Origin: Primulina eburnea
Taxonomy: Eukaryota; Streptophyta; Magnoliopsida; Lamiales; Gesneriaceae
Length of the DNA: 64,000 bases
Direction of reading: 5' to 3'
Assembly: GCF_022965805.1 (NCBI RefSeq)
Contig: NC_133116.1
Location: forward strand, 7,708,601-7,772,600
This document shows, in pieces, positions 32,090 to 43,168 of this stretch. Within the stretch, counting starts at the first letter, position 1; each line of letters opens with the position of its first letter. The notes below the pieces were generated by a model, which worked only from the letters and a program-made list of their open reading frames with translations, was not told the origin of the DNA and searched no databases. Both the position numbers and the translations under genes were made by a program.

Positions 32090-34426
32090 ATGGCCGGAGA
32101 TGATGGATCGGGACCGGGAATCAACAAGTTCGACGGAACAGATTTTTCGTTCTGGCGGTTACAGATTAGAGATTATCTGTATAGCAAGAAGTTGCATCAA
32201 CCTCTATCTGGAAAGAAGCCGGAAAAGATGGAGGATGATGACTGGAAGCTTCTTGACCGACAAGTGTTAGGTGTAATACGATTGACCCTAACGAAGAACG
32301 TGGCACATAACGTGGCGGAGGCAAAAACAACGGAGGAGATGATGTCCATTTTATCAGACATGTACGAGAAGCCATCAGCAAGCAATAAAGTCCATCTCAT
32401 GAAGAAGTTATTTAACTTGAAGATGGGAGAAGGTGCTTCGGTGGCTAAACACATCAATGAATTCAACACGATTGTTTCATAGCTAACATCTGTTGAAATT
32501 AAATTTGATGATGAGATTCGGGCACTTATTCTTTTGGCGTCTTTACCAGACAATTGGGAACCAATGCGGGCAGCGGTTAGCAACTCTGTTGGAAAAAGAA
32601 AGCTACGATTTAATGATGTCAGAGATCAAATTCTTGCCGAGGAAGTTCGCAAAATGGATTCTGGTGAAGGAACATCATCAAGTTCTGCTCTAAATCTCGA
32701 GAATAGAGGAAGGGGCAGGAGTGGCGAAAAGAGTTTTAACCAATGGCATGGTGGGTCCAAGTCAAGAAATGGAAAAGACAAAAGCAACTTTGAAAAGAAT
32801 GTGAAGTGCTGGAGCTGTGGTGAGACTGGTCACTTGAAAAATAATTGCAAATCAACAAAGAACAACGCTAATGTTGTTACTGAGGAGGTACATGATGCTC
32901 TGCTATTATCCATGGAAAGCCCTGTTTATTCTTGGGTTATGGACTCGGGAGCTTCGTTTCATACCACTGGTAATCGTGATGTATTCGATAATTACATTGC
33001 GGGAGATTACGGAAAAGTTTTCCTGGCTGATGAAAAACATTTGGAAATAATTGGTATGGGTGATATCCGGATGAAGATGACAAATGGATCTGTCTGGAAA
33101 ATCAACAAAGTAAGGCATGTACCAAAGTTGACACACAATCTGATTTCAGTGGGACAGCTTGACGACGAAGGCCATAAGGTGTCCTTTGGTGATGGTTCCT
33201 GGAAAGTGAGAAAGGGATCCATGATTGTTGCTCGAGGAAAGAAAACTGGAACACTTTATATGACTTCCAGTTTGAGAAATAAATTAACGGCTGTGGATGC
33301 TGGAGCTAATTCAAGTCTATGGCATAGTAGGCTTGGGGATACGAGTGAAAAGGGAATGAAGATGCTTGTTTCAAACGGAAAGCTACCGGGATTAAAGATC
33401 GTTGAACACAAGCTGTGTGAAGCTGTATTTTTTGGAAAGCAGAAAAAGGTGAGCTTTTCAAAAGAGGTCAGAGAACCGATATCGGCGGATTTGGAGCCGG
33501 TACATACTGATGTATGTGGACCATCTCCTGTGACATTCCTTGGAGATCACTCAAGATATTATGGCACTACTGTCGACGATTCGAGCAGGAGATTTTGGGT
33601 TTATTTTGTGAAAAATAAATCGGATGTTTATGAGACCTTTAAACAGTGGGAGTTAGCCATGGAAGATGTGATGGATTTGCTGTCATCCAATCACATGTGG
33701 AGGTTGTCAGAACTTCCTGAAGGTAAAAAGGTTTTACAGAGCAAGTGGGAGTACCGGTTAGAAAATGACGGTAGCAAGCGGTACAAAGAAATACTTGTTG
33801 TAAAAGGTGAAAAGAAAGTCATTGGTTACACTGATATTTTCTCTCTGTTGGTAAAGTTAACTACTATCAGGACTGTACTTGGATTGATGGTAAAAGAAGA
33901 TTTACATCTTGAACAGTTAGATGTAAAGACGATGTTTCTTCATGGTGAGCTAGATGAAGAAATAAATCAATCACAGGGATTTGAAGTACGAGGGAAAGAG
34001 AAAATGGAGTGCAAACTTCAGAAGATCTTGTATGGTCTCAAACAAGCTCCAAGACAGTTGTACAAGAAGTTTGATGGTGTAATGAATAATGATGGTTTTC
34101 TGAGGTATCAGGCTGATCACTGTTGTTATGTGAAGCTTGATGGTTATTATATCATACTACTGATATATGTAAATGATATGTTGATAGCAAGAGCTTGTCT
34201 GGAGGAGATTGATAAACTCGAGAAAGAGTTATCAAAAGAATTTGCTTTGAAGGATTTGGGTGCTGCAAAACAAATCCTTGGACTGGGGATCCTTAGAGAT
34301 CGGGTGAATGGAGTCTTGAAGCTTGAGAAGATTCCTGAAAGCAAGAATCCAGCTGAGATGCTCACGAAGGCTGTTATCATTGAAAAACTGAAGTTGTGTT
34401 TGACTTCAGTTGGTCTCCTGGACTAA
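32090..34426 (+). pseudogene. Tork-like gag-pol with in-frame internal deletions
   Basis: One frame of 779 codons from ATG 32090 to TAA 34424, broken only by TAG at 32480, where Gln (CAG) is expected. Order: Gag; CCHC knuckle CWSCGETGHLKNNC (about 32810-32850); protease MDSGASFHTT (about 32940-32970); integrase zinc region with the second His replaced (RLGD) and one Cys lost; then a jump at about 33641-33649 (KQWELAM) straight into the RT N-terminus; RT catalytic box YVNDML instead of YVDDML (about 34165); and a second jump near 34320-34332 to the extreme C-terminus (KIPESKNPAEMLTK). Both deletions preserve the frame. Gag could still be made by a stop-free relative, but enzymes would have to come from elsewhere. 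Confidence 0.9.
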
Positions 34427-34497
34427 CAAAGGAGGTATGAGATGCTGCACTGATGGTGTGAAGACATGATTGAAATCAAGTCTTCAAGTGGGAGAAT

Positions 34498-34965
34498 TGT
34501 TAGGTGGGATTTTAATAAGGTGGGGCCCACGTCAAAATAAAATATTCAGAAATCACGAATCCCACATCGAAAGTTTCTAAAAATGAACGAGGAAAATTTG
34601 TTATAAATTGAGCCTTCCTTGTTTGTTTTTAGTATCCCAAAATCAAAAGCTTTTCAGCTTTGATAAAAAGAGAGTGCATAGAAAAAAGGAGTGTATTTTT
34701 TTCTTGAGTGCGGGAATTCTCTTTTGTGAGTTAGAGAAAATATTTTCTCGGTATACTCGGGGTTGGGATCGTGAGATATTGAGTGTATTGGTGTATACAC
34801 TTGTTGTAATATTTCTTCCGGTTATAAAAGTTGCAGTGCTCCGTGGATGTAGCCTATATTGGGTGAACCACGTAAATCTTTGTGTTCTTGTTGGTTGTTT
34901 TATTCCGTATTTTTTGGGTACTATTATCATCGTAATCGGCATCGCTTCGGGGTAATTCCCCAACG
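34498..34965 (+). repeat. 3' LTR of the Tork-like element with polypurine tract
   Basis: 468 bp, the same length as the 5' LTR. The tract AAGTGGGAGAAT (34486-34497) lies immediately before it. Confidence 0.92.
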
Positions 34966-34970
34966 CATAT

Positions 34971-36320
34971 ATGTATAGATGTATAGAGTTATGTTACAAA
35001 TGTTCGCTCGATCATCTTCTGAAACGTCACATCAGTTTCCATCTCGTATAAATATATATCATGGTCTCGAAAAACATGTTGCATTCAATTCTCCCAAGAT
35101 AAACATCCTATGGAACGTCACTTCACATCGATTTCCATCTCATCAACATATATGTCATGGTCTCGAAAAATTGTTACATCAATTCTCTCAAGATATTCAC
35201 AAAACTATATATGTATATAAATCAAAAAATGGTATTGGATATCATGCGTACACATGTCAGTGGTTACGTCAGGAGTAACAATATAGTCCAGTGATTCAGA
35301 CATTTTAACGAAGACTTAGCAAACTTTTAACTAAGCAGTCAAATTTGAAAATTTGCGAATAAAAGTTCGTCAACATTGCGCCAAGTTATTAACTCCAATT
35401 GTTGAATTACATTCCTATATTAATCCATCGACATAGAGGCCATGCTTATTGTTCAAAATGTAACATTTTCCTCGTATTTAACAATAAACGATCAAAATAC
35501 AAAATTATGAATCGCAATTCACGGCACGATGTATGCATGTGTTACGGATTGTTTTGATTTTATTGATATGCATGGAGCTGGAAGTCGCGATACGATGTAA
35601 TATTATGTACGCGATGACTTCATAGTGATATATAATTCCGTAGTAGGATTAGTATAAAACGTTTAATTATAATAAGTTTTTTGTGAGACGGTCTCATGGA
35701 TCTATATTATAATGAGACGACTCGATCTGATCTATATATAGAAAGAAAAATAATTTTTTGACATAAAAAATAATATTTCATGAGTTGTGTCGGGTCGGAG
35801 ATCTTTCTTATAAAAATAAGAATTTTTTGTGTTTTATTTAAGTAGAAAATATGATTGAATTAAACAAAAAAAGAGTTACGGCTTGAGAAAATGGTCAAAA
35901 TCTCAATTTTTATGTAATGTATATTTATATTCAAAAGGATGCATATACAAACAAAAAAGATTCAACTAAAATAATCGTAGAATGGCTCTGTCGTGTCAAA
36001 TGTTCGAAACACGTGTGATTTTTTTATCTGAGAGTGGAAGGAAAGTATAAAAATTGATTTTAGAAAAATTCGTCGTTCAAACCCAAAATAAGTCTGATTT
36101 TGAAATGGAAGAATTATTTATCCGATATTTTAAATTTGTAGTCACTTTCAATCTTTAGTTTATAAAATGAAAATTATTATTTTTTTCAAAAGTATCAAAT
36201 GAAATTTCTTAGCATGCAGAAAATTAATTAACTAATTTCGCAATATCAATGGCCAATTAATGTTGTCCATAGTAGAATTTACTGTCATTTTTATTAATGC
36301 TAGTATAATTTAAGAGTAGA
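34971..36320. other. Intergenic DNA with a tandem duplication and a diverged MITE
   Basis: 35018-35200 holds two units of about 92 bp (GAAACGTCACATC and GAACGTCACTTC as unit starts, shared CATGGTCTCGAAAAA). 35672-35830 resembles a strongly diverged or rearranged copy of family M (TGTGAGACGGTCTCATGGATC). The rest is AT-rich without gene content. Confidence 0.55.
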
Positions 36321-36363
36321 TCTCTTGTGAGACGGTCTTACGAATATTTATCTGTGAGACGGG
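36321..36363 (-). repeat. 43-bp terminal fragment of MITE family M
   Basis: TCTCTTGTGAGACGGTCTTA and what follows match the start of the copy at 45171 with only two changes. The Tekay element begins directly after it at 36364. Confidence 0.8.
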
Positions 36364-38310
36364 TGTAATGTCCGGAAAGTTAATCCTAGTAATCGGTAAT
36401 TATTGATTTATAAGGGATATGATTATGAAATGATTAATCGGGACACGAAATAAGATTACATATGAATTGTGCAAGTTTTTAACAGAACTACTGGCGCCCG
36501 AACGGTAGAAAATGACCGCCCGAGCGCCAATGTTCAGCAAGGTAGGCTTTGGGCAGAGTATGTGGCGCCCGGGCGGTAGTTTTTGACCGACCGAGCGCCG
36601 AGCGAGCGCCGAGCAAGCGCCCGAGCGGTAATTCTCGACCGCTCGAGCGCCGCCTGAAAATTGGGAGAAAGAATGACACGTATACGTTGCATGCATTGGA
36701 GATATATATATGCGATTATCTTTACAATTAATCATAAACAAAAGGTAAGAATCGTAGAGAAAGGTTTCTGTGAAAGAGCTAAAAATCCTTACGCCTTTTG
36801 TGAGGAATCCGTCCGTCAGAATTTGAATCCGACTTCAGTACTGTAATCCTATCGACGTAGGCTACAACTTGACGTAAGTTTTGCTACGTTTTGGCATGCT
36901 TTGAAATTATGCTATTGTCAGAATTGAATGGAATTCATATATGATGTTCTTGACATGTTAGACATCGTAGAATCGTAGTCAGATTGAGAAACGGACTGAT
37001 TATGGAATTGTTATGAATTTTTAGGGTATATTGATTTATACCAGACAGATTTGAATTGTGATTGGATTACGGATTGTATTGGATATGGGTTATGGATTGT
37101 AACAGTGATATGAGGATATTGTATTGACGGGGATACTGAGTTTGTACCGTTATGCCGTTGATTTTGAATTGAATCCAGATTAATCAGATTCAGTGTTGAA
37201 TTGAGAATGGAATATTGATATTATGATTCTCGATATGTCGTTTCAAATTTACAGAGACAGTCTTGAGTTCAGAACTGATATTGCTACAGACCGAGACTAC
37301 AAACGGAAGGTATAAGTCAATGTGGTATCGGGAGATCGACTTGAGTCGGTTTAGACTTGAGTTTCCCTAAATCACATACTTTACTTTATTGCATTGATAT
37401 TTGCATTGATTTGACTGATGTACTTGTTCTCTTGAATTATAGATAGCAGGTATTAGACGAGTAATCTTGTGACAGAAGTGCCTGATAGTGGTGGGATCGC
37501 CACGGGCACATTGCACGATGTCACAGGATAGTGTAGAAATCTTGGGACGGAAGTGCCTGACAGTGGCGGGAACGCCACGGGCACATTGCACGATGTCTCA
37601 AGATAGGATATTAGCGATAGAGCTACAGTCCATGACGGTTAGGTCAGGACACCGGATGTTTGGTTATATCGAGTAAATAAGATTGGAATTCTTCTATTAC
37701 GGAATTCGATATAGGAATACCACATTTGGTTATATCGAGTAATGGAATTACTGTTCCTTCTATTACGGAATTCGATATAGGAACACCACATCTGGAAACC
37801 GGGATCCCTAGACTAGGATTGAGTCTAGTCTGAATGATAGAGTTATGAGCATTGTCGACAGTCTATGATTATTTATGTTTCAGATTTTGATACATATATC
37901 TGTTACCTGATTACATGCTTTATATTTGTTTATATGATTGCATGTTTCGTTGATTTATACTGGGATTTATTCTCACCGGAGTTATCCGGCTGTTATCTTG
38001 TCTGTATGTGTACATGACAACAGGTGGGACAAGATCAGGGTCCAGGAGATGAGGAAAGATCGTGATTAGAGTGGAGGCTCCGGACTTGGATTAGAGATAG
38101 GGTTGGACACTTGACATTAGCTGTTTAAACCTTAGTTGAATAAATGTATGTGGTACAGGATTTGTACTTTTATATACTGAGAAGTATATATGTATGTTTT
38201 ATGTCACTACGTTCCGCATTTTAAAAGAAAAAAATTTTAGACCATGTTTTATAATTGATTAATTAGTCCCAATGATGATTAAGAACTTGATTAGCGTCCG
38301 GGTCCCCACA
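36364..38310 (+). repeat. 5' LTR of the Tekay-type element
   Basis: 1947 bp, TGTAATGTCCGG...GTCCCCACA. It contains three hairpin modules (36493-36528, 36563-36599, 36617-36650), a two-copy 75-bp tandem block (37473-37612) and a two-copy block of about 67 bp with TATATCGA...TCGATATA arms (37663-37795). Confidence 0.92.
36493..36650. repeat. GC-rich hairpin array in Tekay 5' LTR, three modules
   Basis: Arms such as GGCGCCCGGGCGGT and ACCGCCCGAGCGCC around a TAGTTTTTG-like loop. The second module has drifted to ACCGACCGAGCGCC and is followed by a short GAGCGCCGAGC stutter, the scar of a lost module. Confidence 0.87.
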
Positions 38311-38315
38311 ACAGG

Positions 38316-38327
38316 TGGTATCAGAGC
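38316..38327 (+). promoter_or_regulatory. Primer binding site (initiator Met-tRNA)
   Basis: TGGTATCAGAGC lies five bases past the LTR end. Confidence 0.88.
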
Positions 38328-38569
38328 TATAGATCCTTGATATTGAGATAGGAGCTAGTGGGCGGGGTAGAATGTGTTTTGTTTCCTGCTTTTGATTGCT
38401 AGCATGATTTACTGCTTTATAATGCATGTTTATCTGTTTATCTGACTTGATTTGAAAACATGTATTATTAAGAACGAATCAGAGCCGATTCTGGATCAGC
38501 AGTAAGATGATCGGAGGAGGACTGAATTAGAACTTTGGTTTGGGGTTGCTAATCCTTTTGATTTCAGAT

Positions 38570-41500
38570 ATGCCTCCTAGAAGAATACCAGAATAGGGGA
38601 GTACATCGAATCCTCCCATGGATGTGACTCCTACACCGATGGAGAAACTGTTGAAAAGGTTTCAGTCATTTCATCCACCGACTTTGAAAGGTACGGAGAA
38701 TTCCGTGGAATGTGAAAGTTGGTTGGACGATATTGAAGCGATGTTCGAATCCTTGGAATATACTGAGGAAAAGGGGTGAAACTGATCGGACACCAGTTGC
38801 ATGATGTGGCTAAACACTGGTGGATCACGACGAAACGGGCATTGGAACAACGAGGTACGGCCATTACCTGGAATGTGTTTAAGTCTGAATTTTATCAACG
38901 GTTCTTTCCAGTTTCTTATAGGAAGGACAAGGGAGCCGAGTTTGCAAACTTGAGACAGGGCCAACTAAACATTGAGGACTATGTGGCCAAGTTCTCTACA
39001 CTGCTCCGATTTGCTCCCCATGTAGCTGAGCATGATGAGGCCGTTGCGGATCAGCTCATAAATGTCCTGAATCCAGAAATTTTTACGTTGGTAAACACTG
39101 GGAGACCGAACAATTTTACCGACGCACTGAACCGAGCTAAAGGAGCTGAAGCCGGTTTATTGAGACAGAGAGAAGCTTTGTTTGTGCCTCCAGTAATGTC
39201 ATCACAGCAACCACCTCCTAGATTCGAGAGTGGCAGTGGTAGCAAGAAGAAGGATTTCTTGAAGGCTAGAGGGAAGCAATTCAAGAAATCGGGAACTAGC
39301 TCGTCCAGTTCAAGCGGCTCGAGACAGATTAGTCAGGGCCAGAGTTATACAGGACCATACTGTAGCACTTGTGGAGGGAGGCATTCCACAGAGCAGTGCC
39401 GAGGGGTGGTTGGTAGCTGTCGTATCTGTAGACAGCAAGGACACTTTGCCCGAGTGTGTCCCCAGAGGAGTGCCCAGGGATCACAGACACCTGAGTCATC
39501 GGGATCAGTGGCTCAGGCAGGTAGACGATCATCTGCCGTTCATACTTGTCAGCCAGCGCCGTCTACTCAGTCACAGCAGAGGCCCGGAGGAAGCCAGACA
39601 GTGAGCCAGCCTCCGAGACAACATGCCCGAGTTTTTGCTTTGACCGAGGAGCAGGCACAGGATACACCTGATGATGTTGTAGCATGTAACTGTTTTATTT
39701 CTGGTTATCCTGCATATGTATTGATTGATACTGGTGCATCGCATACTTTTATTTCTGAGAGGTTTGCATTGAGTCGTGCATTACTTATTGAGTCATTGTC
39801 TGCGGTAGTGTCTGTTTCTTCCCCGTTAGGAACATGTTTGATATCAGTGAAGTCTGTGAAATCTTGTATACTGCAGTACGATGGGCATACGATTGAGTTA
39901 GATTGTATTGTGCTTGGGATATCTGATTTTGATTGTATTATTGGTATCGATATGTTGACCAAGCACCGAGTTACAGTTGATTGTTTCCACAAGATTGTTC
40001 GATTCAGACCTGAAATGGCTGAGGAGTGGAAATTTTATGGTAAGGGTTCTCGAGCTCGAATTCCTTTGATATCTGCAATGAATATGACTCGACTATTGCA
40101 GAAAGGAGCGGATGGATTCCTGTTATATTCAGTTGATTTACTGAAATCGAGCCCATCATTGGCGGACTTGCCAGTGGTGTGTGAGTTTGCTGATGTCTTT
40201 CCGGATGAGATTCCTGGATTGCCTCCGATTCGAGAGATAGACTTCAGCATTGAGTTGATGCCAGGAACAGTTCCGATTTCGAGAGCTCCATATAGGATGG
40301 CACCGATCGAATTGAAAGAATTGAAAGAACAATTGGAGGATTTACTGGCCAAGGGGTATATTAGACCGAGTGTATCTCCTTGGGGTGCTCCAGTACTGTT
40401 TGTAAGAAAGAAGGATGGGTCGATGAGACTTTGTATCGACTACCGGCAGCTGAATAAGGCAACGGTAAAGAATAAATATCCATTGTCTCGTATTGATGAT
40501 TTATTTGATCAATTGCAGGGTTCTTCGGTGTATTCCAAGATCGACTTGAGATCTGGATACCATCAATTGAGAGTCAGGGACTCTGATATCTCTAAGACTG
40601 CATTCAGAACTAGGTATGGACACTATGAATTCATTGTCATGCCATTTGGTTTGACGAATGCACCGGCGGTATTTATGGGATTGATGAACCGCGTCTTTCA
40701 GAAATATTTGGATGATTTTGTTATCATATTCATTGATGATATATTGATTTATTCAAAAAATATGATTGAGCATGCTGATCATCTGAGGATTGTGTTGCGA
40801 ACTTTGAGGGCGGAGAAACTGTATGCTAAATTATCGAAATGCGAGTTCTGGTTGAAACAGGTGGTATTTCTGGGACATATTATATCCGGAGATGGTATAT
40901 CAGTTGATCCCAGTAAGGTTGAGGCAGTTATTTCGTGGCCGAGACCGACATCTGTACCAGAATTACGCAGTTTTATGGGTTTGGCAGGATATTATCGTCG
41001 ATTCATTAAAGATTTTTCGAGTATTGCCAAACCGATTACACAGTTGACTCAGAAAAATGCTCCATTTGTTTGGTCTGAGGAGTGTGAGACCAGTTTTATT
41101 GAGCTAAAGAAGAGATTAACCAGTGCACCGGTGTTGACTATCCCGTCAGGTACTGGTGAATTTGTAGTTTATTGTGATGCATCTCACTGAGGATTGGGTT
41201 GTGTCTTGATGCAGCGGGGGCATGTGATTGCTTATGCCTCGAGACAGATGAAACCCCATGAATCTCATTACCCAATTCATGATCTTGAATTGGCAGTCAT
41301 AGTCTTTGCACTGAAGATATGGCGACATTATTTGTACGGTGAGAACTTCGAGATTTATTCTGATCACAAAAGCTTGAAATATCTGTTTTCACAATCAGAG
41401 TTGAATATGAGACAGCGAAGATGGCTGGATTTATTAAAAGATTTTGATTGTGAGATTAAATACTATCCGGGGAAGTCCAATGCAGCAGCAGATGCACTGA

Positions 41501-43117
41501 GTCGAAAGGTATGTTCGTTATCCTTATCGACTATAGGTGTTTCGAATTTGGTTGAAGACTGCTGTTTGTCTGGATTAGTGTTTGAGACAGATCAGAGACC
41601 AATGAAATTATATACTATTCAAGCTGAACTAGAGCTAATTTTGAAAATTAAAGCGGCTCAGAAAGGTGATCAGAATATACAGAAGTCGATGGCTATGGTT
41701 AGAGCTGGACATCGATCGGAATACCAGGTTCGAAATGGTATTTTGTAGGTGAATAATCGTCTTGTTGTGCCGAATGTTTCGGATTTAAGACAGCGGATAC
41801 TGACAGAGGCACACAACAGCCGATTTAGCATTCATCCTGGTGGCAGGAAAATGTATAAAGACTTGAAGACACAATACTGGTGGAAACAAATGAAAGCGGA
41901 CATTGCTACATTTGTATCAAAGTGTCTGAATTGCCAATATGTGAAGGCTGAAAGAAAGAAACCAGGAGGATTATTACAAAGTCTGTCGATTCCTGAATGG
42001 AAATGAGATCACATTTCCATGGATTTTGTGACACAATTACCAAGATCCTCCCGAGGTAATGATGCGATTTGGGTCGTGATTGATCGATTGACCAAATCCG
42101 CATGTTTTATTCCATACAAGATGACATATAGATATGATCAGATGGCCGATATTTATGTCAAGGAAGTGGTGAGACTGCACGGAGTGCCGAAGTCGATTGT
42201 TTCAGACCGGGATCCTCGGTTTACTTCGCACTTCTGGCAGAGTTTGCAGCAAGCTCTCGGTACTAAGTTACATTTGAGTACCGCATATCATCCACAGACT
42301 GATGGACAGTCAGAACGGACGATTCAGACATTGGAAGATATGCTGAGAGCTGTAGTGCTGGATTTTAGCACTAATTGGCAAGATGCATTGCCTCTTTGTG
42401 AGTTTTCGTACAACAACAGCTATCAAATGAGTATTGAGATGGCTCCTTTCGAAGCGTTGTACGGAAAGAAATGTCGATCCCCTCTTTACTGGGATGATAT
42501 CTCTGAAATTCCTGAGACTGGACCTGATATGATCAGAGATATGACTGAGAAAGTGAAATTGATTCAGAAGAAAATGAAGGCAGCTCAAGACCGACAAGCC
42601 AAATATGCCAACCTCAGACGACGACCGTGGGTATTTGAGGTAGGAGACAGAGTATTCCTGAAGATTTCTCCTTTCAGAGGTGTTGTCAGATTTGGCAAGA
42701 AGGGGAAATTGTCTCCAAGATATGTGGGTCCTTATGAGATTCTCGAGAAGATAGGAGATCGAGCCTATCGACTAGCATTTGCCGCCTTCATTATCTGGAA
42801 TACATGATGTTTTTCATGTATCGATGCTGCGGAAATATCTCCCTGATGATTCTCACGTTATACAGCCGGACGAGACCGAGCTGGATGAGACATTGAGCTA
42901 TGTCGAGAAACCGATTCGGATTATCGATCGTAAAGAAAAACAGCTCAGAACAAAGACGATTCCTCTCGTGAAAGTTCAATGGACTCGTCATGGCATTGAA
43001 GAAGCCACTTGGGAGACTGAATCCGATATGAGACAGGAATTCCCAGCATTGTTTCACTTATGTAAATCCCTATTACATTTCTTATACCGTTTCTGTATAT
43101 ACTCCTTATTGATATGA
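38570..43117 (+). pseudogene. Tekay gag-pol with chromodomain, five stops/shifts
   Basis: ATG at 38570; a TAG stop at 38594; a two-base insertion or equivalent shift near 38772. Then one frame of 804 codons to 41190: Gag core, zinc motifs [13 protein letters not shown] and [14 protein letters not shown] (about 39359-39460), protease IDTGASHTF (about 39724), RT with FIDDILIYS (about 40730) and the start of RNase H. TGA at 41188, TAG at 41746 and TGA at 42004 interrupt RNase H and integrase; the last replaces the Trp of EWKWD. Integrase shows HHCC (about 41810-41935) and the DDE core (MDFV, VSDRDPRF, SERTIQ). A one-base shift near 42778 leads to the chromodomain (about 42880-43060), which in this family directs insertion to heterochromatin by reading histone marks. 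Only a handful of changes separate it from an open frame. Confidence 0.92.
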
Positions 43118-43152
43118 TTTGATTACCTATGATTTCGGGGACGAAATCGTAT

Positions 43153-43168
43153 CTTAGGGGGGGAGAAA
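43153..43168 (+). promoter_or_regulatory. Polypurine tract of the Tekay-type element
   Basis: TTAGGGGGGGAGAAA runs directly into the 3' LTR start TGTAATGCCC. Confidence 0.85.

Larger units (their letters stand above)
31499..34965 (+). mobile_element. Tork-like Ty1/copia element, internal-deletion derivative
   Basis: The 3467-bp element has two 468-bp LTRs (31499-31966, 34498-34965) and a perfect 5-bp duplication CATAT (31494-31498 and 34966-34970). I count about six differences between the LTRs by eye, including loss of the terminal CA (now CG) at 34964-34965. It is about 1.3 kb shorter than a standard copia element because most of the integrase core and RNase H are missing. Confidence 0.93.

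Noticed and set aside
37367..37676. Short open frames with repeated Cys-Ala-Arg-Gly phrases
   Set aside because: They are translations of the 75-bp tandem block in the LTR and recur at 44222-44531.
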